Positions 17,848 through 27,649 of a stretch of DNA of 53,664 nt are shown one piece after another. The position numbers and the translations under genes were made by a program. A model generated the notes under the pieces. That model made no database searches. It was not told the DNA's origin and saw only the letters and a program-made list of their open reading frames with translations. The first letter of the stretch is position 1, and each line of letters starts with the position of its first letter. The DNA is from Desulfuromonadaceae bacterium (GTDB lineage: Bacteria > Desulfobacterota > Desulfuromonadia > Geobacterales > Pseudopelobacteraceae), in NCBI GenBank assembly GCA_028688955.1, contig JAQTXD010000016.1:1-53664 (forward strand). The letters are read 5' to 3'.

Positions 17848-19845
17848 ATGACGCCTAACCCATCTATATTCGCACCGCTTCTCATCGCTTCGCTTGCATT
17901 ATTTGCCTGGGGGTGCTGGAAACGGCTCAGTCTGATCACTCTCGGTCGGGCAGAGGATCGCTTTGACAACGTTGGCGCACGTATTGGAGGAATGCTGTTG
18001 TACGCATTCGGTCAGAAACGTGTTGTATCAAAGCCGTTCGGCTTCAACCACCTAATCATATTCTGGTCCTTCCTGATACTGACAGTGGCAAACACCGAGT
18101 TCATCCTCAACGGACTTTTTCCGCAATCAATCAAACTTATCAAGCTTCCGTTTGAAATATACGTGCCGCTCGCGTTCATGATCGATATCGCCTCATTACT
18201 TGCCTTGGCGGCGGTTACAGTGGCTGCCGTGCGCCGGTTAATTTCGCCTCCGTACCCGGAAGCGCGTACGCTGGACGCATTTTTCATACTCGGTATGATC
18301 GCAACACTCATGATCGCCTCTTTTGCACTTAATGCTACGGAACTGGCAGCATCCATACTTAAATCCCAGTCAGATTCTGCAACATTTTTTGCGGAAGCCC
18401 GCAAAATTATGCCGGTTTCTGCAACACTGTCCAGCATGCTGCCGCCACTGCATCTCGAGATGATCCACACCGTTGCCTGGTGGGCCCATGCACTGGCGCT
18501 GCTTGCCTTCATATGTTACCTCCCCAACAGCAAACATATGCACATTCTGACGGCGATTCCAAACTGCCTTTTCAAGCGTCTGGAAAAACCGAATACCCAG
18601 CCGGTTGAAGAATTCAAACTTGGCAACACATTTGGTGTTGGTCAGGTCGATCAGTACAGCTGGAAAGATCTGCTCGATTCTTTTGCCTGTACGGAGTGCG
18701 GACGCTGCCAGAATGTATGTCCGGCCAGCATCACCCGGAAACCGCTCAATCCGCGGGCTGTTATCCATGATATCAAAGTAAATCTGCTGAAAAATGGCGA
18801 CCAGCTCAAAAATAGTCGAAAACCTCAGACCCCGCTTATCGCTGATGCCGGCGAGGGAAGCGTTTCAGAGGAGTCGATCTGGTCCTGTACTACCTGCGGA
18901 GCCTGCATGGAGTCCTGCCCCGTATTCATTGAGCAGATGCCAAAAATTATTCAACTTCGGCGACATCTTGTCGAAAGCGAGGCAAAATTCCCCGAAGAAC
19001 TGCTCAATCTGTTTGAAAACATGGAAGGGCGCAGCAACCCGTGGGGGATCGCACCGTCGGAGAGGGTTAAATGGTGCAGTCAGCTGGACGTCAAACCGTT
19101 TGACAAAGATACGACGGAATATCTTTTTTATGTCGGATGCGCCGGTTCGTTTGACTCACGCAACAAACATGTGACGGTGGCAATGACTCAGCTGCTGGAC
19201 AAGGCGGGGGTAACCTGGGGTATCCTCGGAAAGGATGAAAAATGCTGCGGCGACAGTGTGCGCAGATTAGGGAACGAATTTGTCTTCGATAAAATGGCCC
19301 GGGAGAATGTTGACACATTCCGTGAGCGCGGTGTCACAAAAGTAATTACTCAATGTCCTCATTGCTTTACTACGTTGAAAAACGACTATCGCCAGTACGG
19401 GCTCGAACTGGAAGTTGTCCATCACAGTGAATTTCTGCGCACTCTGGTTCAGGATGGTCGGCTTGTGCTTGATAAGACGACTCAGGAGATGGGTACAACC
19501 GTTTTTCATGACTCGTGTTACCTGGGTCGACATAATGACGTTTATGATGCGCCGCGGGAAGTTCTTTCTGCAGCGACTGGAACGGCACCGCTGGAATTAG
19601 AGCGCAACCGCAACAACGCATTTTGCTGCGGTGCCGGTGGCGGCAGAATGTGGATGGAAGAGCATGTCGGCGAGCGAATCAACCTGACACGGGTCAATGA
19701 GGCCCTCGAGCAGAAGCCGGATACCATCTGTGTTTCCTGTCCCTACTGTATGACCATGTTTGAAGACGGCCTCAAAGATGTTAAAGCAGATAACGTCAAG
19801 GTCAGAGATGTCGCCGAGGTGCTGGCGGAGGCCATGTTTCGCTAA
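17848..19845 (+). CDS. Membrane FeS oxidoreductase, ETF:quinone oxidoreductase (EMO) type
   Basis: 665 residues. The first ~230 contain several hydrophobic helices like the gamma subunit of nitrate reductase, the expected haem b/quinone module. Two 4Fe-4S motifs follow: Cys281/284/287/291 (CTECGRCQNVCP) and Cys347/350/353/357 (CTTCGACMESCP). Then come two CCG domains with paired cysteines at 466-467 (EKCCGD) and 593-594 (FCCGAGGG). This architecture matches the HdrD-like membrane oxidoreductases that pass electrons from EtfAB to menaquinone in fatty-acid and aromatic-degrading anaerobes. Gene order and 10-base spacing from etfA strongly support that role. A GAGG lies nine bases before the ATG. 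Confidence 0.9.
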   Translation: MTPNPSIFAPLLIASLALFAWGCWKRLSLITLGRAEDRFDNVGARIGGMLLYAFGQKRVVSKPFGFNHLIIFWSFLILTVANTEFILNGLFPQSIKLIKLPFEIYVPLAFMIDIASLLALAAVTVAAVRRLISPPYPEARTLDAFFILGMIATLMIASFALNATELAASILKSQSDSATFFAEARKIMPVSATLSSMLPPLHLEMIHTVAWWAHALALLAFICYLPNSKHMHILTAIPNCLFKRLEKPNTQPVEEFKLGNTFGVGQVDQYSWKDLLDSFACTECGRCQNVCPASITRKPLNPRAVIHDIKVNLLKNGDQLKNSRKPQTPLIADAGEGSVSEESIWSCTTCGACMESCPVFIEQMPKIIQLRRHLVESEAKFPEELLNLFENMEGRSNPWGIAPSERVKWCSQLDVKPFDKDTTEYLFYVGCAGSFDSRNKHVTVAMTQLLDKAGVTWGILGKDEKCCGDSVRRLGNEFVFDKMARENVDTFRERGVTKVITQCPHCFTTLKNDYRQYGLELEVVHHSEFLRTLVQDGRLVLDKTTQEMGTTVFHDSCYLGRHNDVYDAPREVLSAATGTAPLELERNRNNAFCCGAGGGRMWMEEHVGERINLTRVNEALEQKPDTICVSCPYCMTMFEDGLKDVKADNVKVRDVAEVLAEAMFR

Positions 19846-19895
19846 ACTCTGCACATTTTATGTGCTGATAAACAATGATATACATTCACAAAACC

Positions 19896-19935
19896 AATGA
19901 AGCCGGATGCGTCGACACGAGTATCCGGTTTCATT
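19896..19935 (+). terminator. Putative terminator of the etf operon
   Basis: A 13-bp stem (AATGAAGCCGGAT with its near-perfect complement, one G-U pair) encloses a 14-base loop ~50 bases after the stop of the EMO gene. No clean T-run follows, so efficiency is uncertain. Confidence 0.5.
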
Positions 19936-19996
19936 GTCCCTAAAAGTCAATCATACCCCAATTCCCGTAAACATCCTTCCATCTGGCTTAATTAGC

Positions 19997-20027
19997 TTGA
20001 TCCGCCGATATTCTTTTTTTGTATACA
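19997..20027 (+). promoter_or_regulatory. Possible sigma70 promoter of pckG
   Basis: TTGATC at 19997 and TATACA at 20022 are separated by 19 bases in an AT-rich stretch ahead of pckG. The spacing is long for sigma70 and several other T/A boxes lie close by, so this is only a candidate. Confidence 0.3.
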
Positions 20028-20111
20028 TATTCATATTATGTTCTTTTTTTTTAGCGGATGGTGTGCTATTTAAACGAAACTAAATCTGAATACCTCAACT
20101 GGGGAGGCGTC

Positions 20112-21959
20112 ATGAGTTACGAAGTAAAAAATGAGCAACTGGTCAAATGGGTAGCAGAAGTAACCGCATTGTGTGAACCGAGTACAGTTCATTGGTGTGA
20201 TGGTTCTCAGGAAGAATATGACATGCTCTGCAATCAGTTGGTAGTGAGCGGTACATTCAAGAAACTGAATCCGGAAAAACGTCCAAACAGTTATCTGGCC
20301 TGTTCTGATCCGGGTGACGTCGCGCGGGTTGAAGACCGTACATTCATCTGCAGTATTTCCAAGCAGGATGCCGGTCCAACCAACAACTGGATGCATCCGA
20401 AAGAGATGAAAGAAACGCTGCACAAGCTCTTCAAGGGATGTATGAAGGGCCGTACCATGTACATTATGCCTTTCAGTATGGGGCCTCTCGGTTCGCCAAT
20501 TGCCAAAATCGGCATTGAAATATCTGACTCGCCGTATGTTGCTGTTAATATGCGTATTATGACTCGTATGGGTCAGGCCGTTATTGATGTTCTCGGCGAT
20601 GGTGAGTTTGTTCCCTGTCTGCATTCGGTTGGTGCACCGCTGGAGCCTGGTCAGAAAGATGTGCCATGGCCATGCAACAAGGAAAAATACATCGTGCACT
20701 TTCCCGAAGAGCGTTCAATCTGGTCGTACGGCAGTGGATACGGAGGCAATGCCCTGCTCGGCAAAAAATGTCTGGCACTGCGCATCGCCTCAAAGATCGC
20801 CAAGGACGAGGGTTGGCTGGCTGAACATATGCTGATTCTAGGAATTGAATCTCCCGAAGGTGAAAAAACGTATCTCGGTGCAGCCTTCCCGAGCGCGTGC
20901 GGTAAAACCAACCTGGCAATGCTTGTCCCGCCGGAAACATTTAATAAAAAAGGTTGGAAAATAACAACTGTCGGGGATGATATCGCCTGGATTAAACCTG
21001 GTGCAGATGGCCGCCTGTACGCCATAAATCCCGAGTATGGATTCTTTGGCGTTGCTCCCGGTACATCTGTCAAAACAAACCCGAATGCAATGCACTCCTG
21101 TGCCGCCAATTCAATTTTTACCAACGTAGCGTTGACACCGGATGGCGATGTCTGGTGGGAAGGTATGACTGACGCCAAACCACCTATGCTGACCGACTGG
21201 CAGGGCAACAAATGGACACCGGACTGCGGCAGGAACGCAGCTCACCCGAATTCACGCTTCACCTCACCTGCAAGCCAATGCCCCTCCATTGACCCTGAAT
21301 GGGAAAATCCGAAAGGCGTTCCGATGGCTGCATTTGTCTTTGGTGGACGTCGCAATAATGTTATCCCACTCGTATATCAATCGTTCAACTGGAGTTTCGG
21401 AGTCTATCTGGCAGCAACCATGGGATCAGAAACAACAGCTGCTGCAACCGGTGCTGTTGGAACCGTTCGTCGCGATCCGTTTGCAATGCTGCCGTTCTGC
21501 GGCTATCACGTCGCTGATTACTTCGCCCACTGGCTGCAGGTTGGCAGAACAACTCCGATTCCGCCGCGTATCTTCAGTGTAAACTGGTTCCGTAAGGACG
21601 CCAACGGTAATTTCCTCTGGCCGGGATACGGTGAGAATATGCGCATCCTTAAGTGGATTGTAGAGCGTGTTAACGGTAAAGCGGCTGCGGTGGAAAGCCC
21701 TCTTGGCTGGATGCCGAAATATGAGGATCTGGATTGGACCGGACTTGACGGTGTAACCCGCGAGCAGTTCTATGAATTGATGTCCGTTGATCGGGATGTC
21801 TGGAAAGAGGAGATTGTTTCGCACGAGGAGCTGTTTGTCAAAATGTACGATCGACTGCCGAAAGAGTTCCTGCATCTCCGTCAGTTAATTCTTTCCGGTC
21901 TGTGGCGCTCTCCGGAGCATTGGGAACAGTTTAATCCTTTAACTGACCTGAACAGCTAG
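20112..21959 (+). CDS. pckG: Phosphoenolpyruvate carboxykinase (GTP)
   Basis: The start is placed at the ATG at 20112, which follows GGGGAGGCG and gives [10 protein letters not shown]. An in-frame ATG at 20058 has no ribosome-binding site. 615 residues, normal for the GTP-dependent enzyme. The kinase P-loop PSACGKTN lies around 261-267. Further signatures are [16 protein letters not shown] and the [13 protein letters not shown] segment. It interconverts oxaloacetate and PEP, linking the TCA cycle with gluconeogenesis. Single gene, closed by a strong terminator. Confidence 0.96.
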   Translation: MSYEVKNEQLVKWVAEVTALCEPSTVHWCDGSQEEYDMLCNQLVVSGTFKKLNPEKRPNSYLACSDPGDVARVEDRTFICSISKQDAGPTNNWMHPKEMKETLHKLFKGCMKGRTMYIMPFSMGPLGSPIAKIGIEISDSPYVAVNMRIMTRMGQAVIDVLGDGEFVPCLHSVGAPLEPGQKDVPWPCNKEKYIVHFPEERSIWSYGSGYGGNALLGKKCLALRIASKIAKDEGWLAEHMLILGIESPEGEKTYLGAAFPSACGKTNLAMLVPPETFNKKGWKITTVGDDIAWIKPGADGRLYAINPEYGFFGVAPGTSVKTNPNAMHSCAANSIFTNVALTPDGDVWWEGMTDAKPPMLTDWQGNKWTPDCGRNAAHPNSRFTSPASQCPSIDPEWENPKGVPMAAFVFGGRRNNVIPLVYQSFNWSFGVYLAATMGSETTAAATGAVGTVRRDPFAMLPFCGYHVADYFAHWLQVGRTTPIPPRIFSVNWFRKDANGNFLWPGYGENMRILKWIVERVNGKAAAVESPLGWMPKYEDLDWTGLDGVTREQFYELMSVDRDVWKEEIVSHEELFVKMYDRLPKEFLHLRQLILSGLWRSPEHWEQFNPLTDLNS

Positions 21960-21984
21960 ATTGCTTTATTGCTCTGAAAAAACC

Positions 21985-22016
21985 AAAAGGGCGCTGCTTC
22001 TGCAGTGCCCTTTTTT
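21985..22016. terminator. Rho-independent terminator between pckG and hypA
   Basis: A 13-bp stem (AAAAGGGCGCTGC with one G-U pair) and a short loop are followed on the plus strand by a T6 run. It ends pckG. The hypA stop codon, on the other strand, overlaps the T-run, so the A-rich 5' arm may also serve that gene. Confidence 0.88.
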
Positions 22017-22350
22017 AATCGTCAACTTCAATTTCCCGAACTCGCAATTCCTCGCCTGCCACGACTGTGATTCGGTTGCCGCCGCAGTGCTGGCACGGTG
22101 CATACAGTTCCGCCAGGGGCGTTTCCCTGCAGCATTCAAGACACTGTCCGATGCCTGCTGTTCTGATGATGTTCAACTGGGCGCCTTCCAGCAGGGTTTC
22201 CCGGCTACATGCTTCAAAACAGAATTCAATCGCCTCGGGTACTGTGCTGCTTAACTGGCCGATTTCGACATCAATAGAGCGAATTCGACGCCCGCATGCA
22301 TGCTCCTGGCAGAGATCAATGATTCCCTGGGTTATGGACATTTCGTGCAT
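22015..22350 (-). CDS. hypA: Hydrogenase maturation nickel chaperone
   Basis: 111 residues with the complete HypA pattern: the nickel-binding N-terminal MHE (His2), the helix region MSITQGIIDLCQEHA, and a zinc site built from CLECC and CQHCGG. It delivers nickel during maturation of NiFe hydrogenases (and urease in some bacteria). No other hyp or hydrogenase genes are in the window, so hypA is either detached from the rest of the set or starts a cluster elsewhere. Confidence 0.93.
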   Translation of the reverse strand: MHEMSITQGIIDLCQEHACGRRIRSIDVEIGQLSSTVPEAIEFCFEACSRETLLEGAQLNIIRTAGIGQCLECCRETPLAELYAPCQHCGGNRITVVAGEELRVREIEVDD

Positions 22351-22370
22351 AGGGTTTTCCGTTCAAACAT

Positions 22371-22403
22371 AAAAAGCCTGCGAGGTAATCCTCGCAGGCT
22401 TTT
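22371..22403 (-). terminator. Rho-independent terminator after the small lipoprotein gene
   Basis: AAAAGCCTGCGAGG and its perfect complement surround a four-base loop, with a T-run on the minus strand. It lies 23 bases after the stop of the minus-strand lipoprotein gene and just upstream of hypA, so it separates the two transcripts. Confidence 0.88.
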
Positions 22404-22425
22404 GTTCATTTCCGCAAGAAAATGA

Positions 22426-22638
22426 TTACTTCTTATGTGCGTCAGCAGGTGCTGCAGCAGGAGCAGCAGCAGGAGCAGCAGCAGGCTCAGCAGTTTTAGC
22501 TGCAGACATTGGAGCCTGAACTGGCTTAGGTGCCTCAACTGCAGGTGCAGGTGCAGGAGCTTCTTCTTTTTTCTTGCAGCCAGCTGCGAATACAGTTGCA
22601 AGTGCCAATACGAGTGTCAGGGAGATAAGCTTTTTCAT
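22426..22638 (-). CDS. Small Ala/Pro-rich lipoprotein
   Basis: 70 residues. A lysine-led hydrophobic signal ends in the lipobox FAAGC (Cys21), followed by KKKEE and then low-complexity Ala/Pro with tandem AAPA units. An AGAGGA ribosome-binding site precedes the ATG, and a strong terminator follows, so it is a free-standing gene. Comparable tiny repeat-rich lipoproteins are common in Geobacter-like genomes. A spacer or envelope-stabilising role is only a guess, and I know no function for this one. Confidence 0.8.
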   Translation of the reverse strand: MKKLISLTLVLALATVFAAGCKKKEEAPAPAPAVEAPKPVQAPMSAAKTAEPAAAPAAAPAAAPADAHKK

Positions 22639-22767
22639 GTGGAATCCTCTTTCTTTGTGTATTTACCATTTGAACGCTAGGCGCATGGTTTCAAAATCGA
22701 TCTCGGAATATACGCCAATAATCCAAGGAGTCAAGTTTTTTTTCATGGCCAAAAAAAATAATCATTA

Positions 22768-23199
22768 TCATTTTTTAAACAGTGCAATTTCTGCCTCATA
22801 TGCGAGGGTGGTGGGATTAAGTACGGATGCTTCACCTTCCGGCAAACTTAATGCGGCAGATACAAGCGATGTGTTATCGGGCAGGGGCCTGATTGTTGTA
22901 TCACTTTCAGATACAATGCGCAGTACGCTGTCAACGATAAAAGCTAGTGATACATGTTCCTGGTGCAGTACAATAATTTTTCCTGCAGGTACCGCAGTTG
23001 ATATGCCAAGAAGCTCTGCAAGGTTAATAACCGCAACGATGTTACCATGAAAGCTAAGAGCACCGATATAGCATGAGGGGGCCAGCGGAATCGGCGACAC
23101 CTCCGGCAGGTCACCCACTTCTGCCACGTGGTCAAGATCAAGTGCAAAGGTGGAGTCTTGCAAACTAAAAACAAGATACTTCTTCCCGTTGGAGTTCAT
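22768..23199 (-). CDS. cheW: CheW-like chemotaxis coupling protein
   Basis: 143 residues from the ATG at 23199. A TTG 24 bases upstream would overlap the end of the receptor gene and is less likely. The single CheW domain shows KYLVFSLQDSTFALDLDHVAEV, IGALSFHGNIVAVINLAELLG and AFIVDSVLRIV. CheW links receptors to the CheA kinase. It directly follows the receptor gene (11-base gap or overlap depending on the start), so the two are probably co-translated. Confidence 0.88.
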   Translation of the reverse strand: MNSNGKKYLVFSLQDSTFALDLDHVAEVGDLPEVSPIPLAPSCYIGALSFHGNIVAVINLAELLGISTAVPAGKIIVLHQEHVSLAFIVDSVLRIVSESDTTIRPLPDNTSLVSAALSLPEGEASVLNPTTLAYEAEIALFKK

Positions 23200-23209
23200 G
23201 GTCGGTACG

Positions 23210-24475
23210 TTACTCGCTGTCAACCTGGAAGTGCTCTACAACTGCTGTAAGCTGTTCTGCGAGCAGAGCTAGTTCTTTAGTTGCGAGAGCCATATCCTGC
23301 ATAGCCGCCGACTGTTCTTCCGTCGCTGCAGAAACCTGCTCTGTTGAAGCGGCATTGTCGTCAGCCAATCGAGCTATCTCATCAATTGCCGCTACCATTT
23401 TTATCGAGCCCTCTTTCTGCATTAGTGAAAGATCGGCAATGCTTGTCGCTTTCCGCTCGGTATCGAGAACCGTCTTGATAATTTCCTGAAAGGCGGTTGC
23501 AGTAACATCTATATTTTTTTTCCCTTCTTTTATGCTGCGGGAGCTTTCAACAATAACTTCAAGCACCCTGTGGCTTTCCTCACGCAGATTCTCGATCATA
23601 TCGCTAATGTCGGTTGCTGATTGGGACGAACCATCGGCCAATTTACGCACCTCCTCGGCAACAACAGCAAATCCCTTGCCGTATTCGCCAGCCCTGGCCG
23701 CTTCAATTGACGCATTAAGTGCGAGTAAGTTTGTCTGCCGCGCAATGTCACCAATGCAATCGGCAACCTTACCGACCTTCTGGAGCTGGCTGTTAAATGA
23801 ACTAAACTGTTGGCCAATGAGCTCCTGCATTTCAAAAAACTCTTTGATTCTCACCAGAGAATCATTCGCCAGTGATCCACCATGCTGAGCGGTTATACTT
23901 GTCTCGCGCGCGGCTTTAGCGGTATCACGGGCGCGAGCGGAAATCAGTTCTATTGATATTGCCATCTCCCGAATGATCTTTGAGCCTTTTTCAACAAGTT
24001 CTGCCTGGGATTCTGCACCGCGCGAAATCTGTTCTATAGCCTGGGCCACTTCTTCAGTCGATGCATTTATCTCCAAAGCGGTTGAGCTGATTTCACGGGC
24101 AGAACCGGTGAGTTGGCTTGATGCGTGCTTAATGTGCGTAATCAATTCACGTAAATTCTGAAGCATGAGGTTTATCAGGTACGCCAGTTCATGACTTTCA
24201 TCTGGAATACGCGATTGGCGGATAGTTACATCTCTGGACAGGTCACCACGGCTTATAGATTCAGCAGACTCAGCCAATCGGCCGAAATTTGCGGTAATTC
24301 CTTTTGAAAAAAGCCACCCCAGAATCAGGCCAATTGTCATGGCAACGACATACCCGAGAATCCCGCTGATCTCTGCGGAGTAACCGAGGAGTCCTACCAG
24401 TCGCGGACTGAACGCAACTGCTGCGACGACAACAATAAAACCCAAAATAAATTTCTGCCCTATGGGAATACGCAT
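23210..24475 (-). CDS. Methyl-accepting chemotaxis protein lacking a periplasmic sensor domain
   Basis: 421 residues. Two hydrophobic helices occupy about residues 8-57 with only a few residues between them, so there is no periplasmic ligand domain. A HAMP region follows to ~110. The rest is a long coiled coil with the conserved signalling tip ([34 protein letters not shown] at roughly 265-285). It should form arrays with CheA/CheW and may sense a cytoplasmic or membrane-state signal. Its neighbours are cheW and cheR. The ATG at 24475 lies 45 bases after cheR. Confidence 0.92.
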   Translation of the reverse strand: MRIPIGQKFILGFIVVVAAVAFSPRLVGLLGYSAEISGILGYVVAMTIGLILGWLFSKGITANFGRLAESAESISRGDLSRDVTIRQSRIPDESHELAYLINLMLQNLRELITHIKHASSQLTGSAREISSTALEINASTEEVAQAIEQISRGAESQAELVEKGSKIIREMAISIELISARARDTAKAARETSITAQHGGSLANDSLVRIKEFFEMQELIGQQFSSFNSQLQKVGKVADCIGDIARQTNLLALNASIEAARAGEYGKGFAVVAEEVRKLADGSSQSATDISDMIENLREESHRVLEVIVESSRSIKEGKKNIDVTATAFQEIIKTVLDTERKATSIADLSLMQKEGSIKMVAAIDEIARLADDNAASTEQVSAATEEQSAAMQDMALATKELALLAEQLTAVVEHFQVDSE

Positions 24476-24520
24476 GTATGTTCCTCCATACTAAATGGAC
24501 CGGAAAATATCCAGAAGAAG

Positions 24521-25372
24521 TTACAATCGACGATAGATTCGTTCAGTTGGGCAGACAGATGCAAAAAGTCTGCGAGCTTCACCTACGAGTGCCTCTGATT
24601 TGCCGAGCACGAGTATACCACCGGTCATCAAAATATGCGCAATACCGTGTAATATTTTTTCCTGCTCAGTCCGGGTGAAATATATAAGAGTGTTTCGGCA
24701 CAAGACAAGCTGACAAGGTTCAATCATCCCGACTTCCATTATGTTCTGCTGATGAAAAGCAACCATCTCTCTGATTCTCGCCGAAAGCTGCATGCGACTG
24801 CCAGTTTGAGAAAAGTAACGCTCCTTGAGGAAGTCGGGAAGCTCCTTAAGGCGATCTTGATTGTATTCGGCTTTGATGGCAGCAGCTATTATCTCCGAAT
24901 CAATATCGTACGCATGAATATCTACTGATGCATGAAGGTGCTCCCGGGCAAAATATTCCTGCAGTATGATGCCCAGACTGTAGGGTTCTTCGCCGCTGGA
25001 ACAGCCGAGACTTAAGCACCTGAACCGCTCCCGGGAAGTGTCTGCCAATGTAAAAAGATAGGGGAATATAACGGTCTGGAGCTGGTTGAACATGGAGGGG
25101 TTACGAAAGAAATGACTGACATGAATCGTAAGTGTTTTTTTTAGAAGATCCAGCTCTTTCTCACTGTCTTGCAGCAGTGAGCAATACGCGGTTGTGGTAT
25201 CGCAGCGACATGAGCGCATGCGGATTGCGACGCGGCGCTTCATGCATTTGTCCTTGTACATCGACATGCTGAAATTACGTCGGTCTTCAAGGATTACGTT
25301 GATTTCTGCCAGCGCTTCATCGCTGATCTCCAGTGAATCAACCAATGTCTGCCCAGTTAGAAAATTTGTCAC
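24521..25372 (-). CDS. cheR: CheR-type chemoreceptor glutamate methyltransferase
   Basis: A GTG at 25372 is chosen as start because GGATGGAG lies seven bases upstream and the protein then begins near the normal CheR N-terminus; a TTG at 25432 has no such site. 284 residues: an N-terminal helical CheR_N part (NFSMSMYKDKCMKRRVAIRM), then the SAM-binding domain (CLSLGCSSGEEPYSLGI, IHAYDIDSEII) and LVLCRNTLIYFT. It methylates receptor glutamates for adaptation, presumably on the receptor encoded next. No cheB is visible. Confidence 0.9.
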   Translation of the reverse strand: MTNFLTGQTLVDSLEISDEALAEINVILEDRRNFSMSMYKDKCMKRRVAIRMRSCRCDTTTAYCSLLQDSEKELDLLKKTLTIHVSHFFRNPSMFNQLQTVIFPYLFTLADTSRERFRCLSLGCSSGEEPYSLGIILQEYFAREHLHASVDIHAYDIDSEIIAAAIKAEYNQDRLKELPDFLKERYFSQTGSRMQLSARIREMVAFHQQNIMEVGMIEPCQLVLCRNTLIYFTRTEQEKILHGIAHILMTGGILVLGKSEALVGEARRLFASVCPTERIYRRL

Positions 25373-25554
25373 TTCGATGCTCCATCCTGAATCGCGCAGA
25401 CAGTAAGTAGCACGAAGCGTTCTGTGACGCAACTACTAGAAAAGTTTAAAACAAATTGCCAACGCGTGCTTCATTGCTGTTCGGGAAAGTTATTGCCGCC
25501 GCACAGACTGCAGTGTTACAGTTACGCGTAGAAAATATTTCTGTAAAGGAACAT

Positions 25555-26376
25555 ATGGCCAGAGAAACGTCAAACAACCCGTCAATGAACGCACCTGCGG
25601 AAAATTCCAGCGGTGATGTTAATTCATGTGATGATCAGTTGGAAGCGGTGAGAGCCGATAACGAGCAACTGTTCTCTCTCATGCAGAGCGACCGTGAAGA
25701 TATTCTGCGTGCGGTGTTGCGCAATCCGGCGCTCGACCATAAGCATCTGCTGGTACTTCTCAAACGGCGGAATATCGGTTCTGTAATCCCGGCAATCTAC
25801 GCCAGTAAACGGCACATTGAAATGGGTGCAGTCAAATTCGCGCTGGTCACACATCCGGAAACTCCTCCCCATATTGTCCAAACCCTGATTCCGCTTCTCT
25901 CTATCTTTGATCTGCTGAAGCTCTGTCTAATGCCCGGTGTCTCGGCCGATATTCATGCCGCAGCAGAGCGTAAAATAGCTCAGCAGATCCCAACCCAGCC
26001 TCTCGGGAATAAATTAACTCTGGCTCGTCGCGGCACAGCAGCAATCCTGGATGCACTTCTTCGCGACGGCATTCAGAGCGTGATTGAGGTTTGTCTTGAT
26101 AACCCTCACCTGAAAGAGGGGTCTCTGCACCAGTTTCTTACCTCAGTCCACGCAACAGCAGAAAATGTTTCAATGGTTGCCAGAAACAGCCGCTGGAAGC
26201 ATCGCCCCAATATCCGTCTGGCGATTCTTAAAAATTCGCGCACGCCACTGATCTGGTATACCGTGTTTCTGCCGGAACTACCGGCGACTACCGTGCGTGA
26301 ACTTCTCGCCTGCCCACGGTTGACGCCTGCCCAAAAGGAGTTGCTCCGTCGGGCCACTACCTCCCAACACTCATGA
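25555..26376 (+). CDS. Helical-repeat protein of unknown function
   Basis: The start at ATG 25555 follows AAAGGA; a TTG at 25456 gives a longer but unsupported N-terminus. 273 residues, polar at the N-terminus, then short helical units such as DILRAVLRNPALDHKHLLVLL and KFALVTHPETPPHIVQTL that look like degenerate HEAT/ARM-type repeats. No catalytic motif, signal peptide or membrane helix is seen. The last four bases overlap the start of the NlpC/P60 gene, so the two are translationally coupled. It is divergent from cheR. A scaffolding role is possible but not shown. Confidence 0.7.
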   Translation: MARETSNNPSMNAPAENSSGDVNSCDDQLEAVRADNEQLFSLMQSDREDILRAVLRNPALDHKHLLVLLKRRNIGSVIPAIYASKRHIEMGAVKFALVTHPETPPHIVQTLIPLLSIFDLLKLCLMPGVSADIHAAAERKIAQQIPTQPLGNKLTLARRGTAAILDALLRDGIQSVIEVCLDNPHLKEGSLHQFLTSVHATAENVSMVARNSRWKHRPNIRLAILKNSRTPLIWYTVFLPELPATTVRELLACPRLTPAQKELLRRATTSQHS

Positions 26377-27254
26377 AAGTTGTGCTCGTAGCCATACTTA
26401 TACTGTTGGGAATCCACCCTCTCATGACGGCTGAGGCCTCAGAGTATGCAGTCGCACAAACTGCAACACCGGTATTGAATTCTCCTGATTTCAAGGAGAT
26501 CTTTGGAGGGGTGGGTGAACTCAACTTGAAAACAGACCGCTGTGGCCAGGTGAGGGCGCTTGAATTCATAGCTCTTCCGGGATCCGTCTTTAAAATTATC
26601 AAGAAGCTGCGATCAGGACCGGCTGAAATTTATCAGGTTGAAACGGATGAGTATACAGCTCCGGCAGGTGTACGGTTATATGTTGACACTCGATTTTTAA
26701 CTCTTGAACACGTAGTTCCAAAACCGCGCAACCGGACGCTTCCTCCGCAGGATTACATACTCGCTATGCTCAAGGATGCTGTTGGAAGCCGGTATGTATG
26801 GGGCGGCAATGTTTTAAGCGGAATCCCGTCGTTTGCTTCATGGTACCGTAAAGGACTCAGGGATGATGCCGAAGAACGGAACATACTGGATGGATTGGAT
26901 TGTTCCGGTTTATTGTATCACGCTACCGGTGGGTGGACACCTCGAAATACGTCACAGTTGATTACAGTCGGCGCAGGTGTGCCCATAGCAGGCAAACTTC
27001 CCGCTGAAATTGTGCCGATACTCCAACCGCTTGATTTAATAGTCTGGAATGGTCACGTTATTATCGTGCTTGACCAGCATACCGTCATTGAGAGTCGCCT
27101 TGACTGTGGAAAACCGGGGAACGGTGGTGTGGTGCTGACGGGGTTATCGCAGCGCCTGGCCGGGATAATGCGTACCCGCCATCCCGCAGATACGTGGATC
27201 GGCGCAAACAAACACCAGGATGCATTTGTTGTCAGGCGCTGGTATTCACAGTGA
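26373..27254 (+). CDS. Exported NlpC/P60-type cell-wall peptidase
   Basis: 293 residues with an N-terminal hydrophobic signal peptide ending near TAEASE. An SH3-like region (~40-115) is followed by the NlpC/P60 domain: YVWGGN, the nucleophile Cys177 in GLDCSGLLYHA, and His228 in WNGHVIIVLD. Such enzymes cut stem peptides of peptidoglycan in the periplasm. Start and stop overlap the preceding gene by four bases. A proline/arginine-rich link (PKPRNRTLPP) joins the two domains. Confidence 0.85.
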   Translation: MKVVLVAILILLGIHPLMTAEASEYAVAQTATPVLNSPDFKEIFGGVGELNLKTDRCGQVRALEFIALPGSVFKIIKKLRSGPAEIYQVETDEYTAPAGVRLYVDTRFLTLEHVVPKPRNRTLPPQDYILAMLKDAVGSRYVWGGNVLSGIPSFASWYRKGLRDDAEERNILDGLDCSGLLYHATGGWTPRNTSQLITVGAGVPIAGKLPAEIVPILQPLDLIVWNGHVIIVLDQHTVIESRLDCGKPGNGGVVLTGLSQRLAGIMRTRHPADTWIGANKHQDAFVVRRWYSQ

Positions 27255-27299
27255 TCATGAACATTAAACGATAATCTGGAATGTAGTGTAAAAAAACAA

Positions 27300-27328
27300 T
27301 TGACATCCCATTCATAGTTGGGTATAAA
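27300..27328 (+). promoter_or_regulatory. Sigma70 promoter of the tRNA-Glu gene
   Basis: A perfect -35 box TTGACA (27300-27305) and a -10 box TATAAA (27323-27328) are separated by 17 bases, about 65 bases ahead of the mature tRNA 5' end. This is the best sigma70 match I found in the window. Confidence 0.85.
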
Positions 27329-27392
27329 ACTCATCCTTTCCACGCTTCATGGGCCTGATTCCTTTAATGGAACAGCGTGGCAAGTTTCAAAC

Positions 27393-27470
<78 letters not shown>

Positions 27471-27504
27471 ATCAATAGTCCGGAGTGATCCGGTGTGATA
27501 CAGA

Positions 27505-27533
27505 AAGCCCTGAGAAATCAGGGCTTTTTTTGT
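27505..27533 (+). terminator. Rho-independent terminator after tRNA-Glu
   Basis: AAGCCCTGA and TCAGGGCTT form a stem with a four-base loop followed by a T-run, 35 bases after the tRNA. Confidence 0.88.
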
Positions 27534-27649
27534 ATTAGTTGTCCAGTGACGTCCTCTCTGACATACTGACATCCAGAGGTTTTGGGGACACTTTTAGTGA
27601 CATGCCCCTAATCCCCAAAAATGGATGCCCCCAAAAAAGGAGAGAGACC

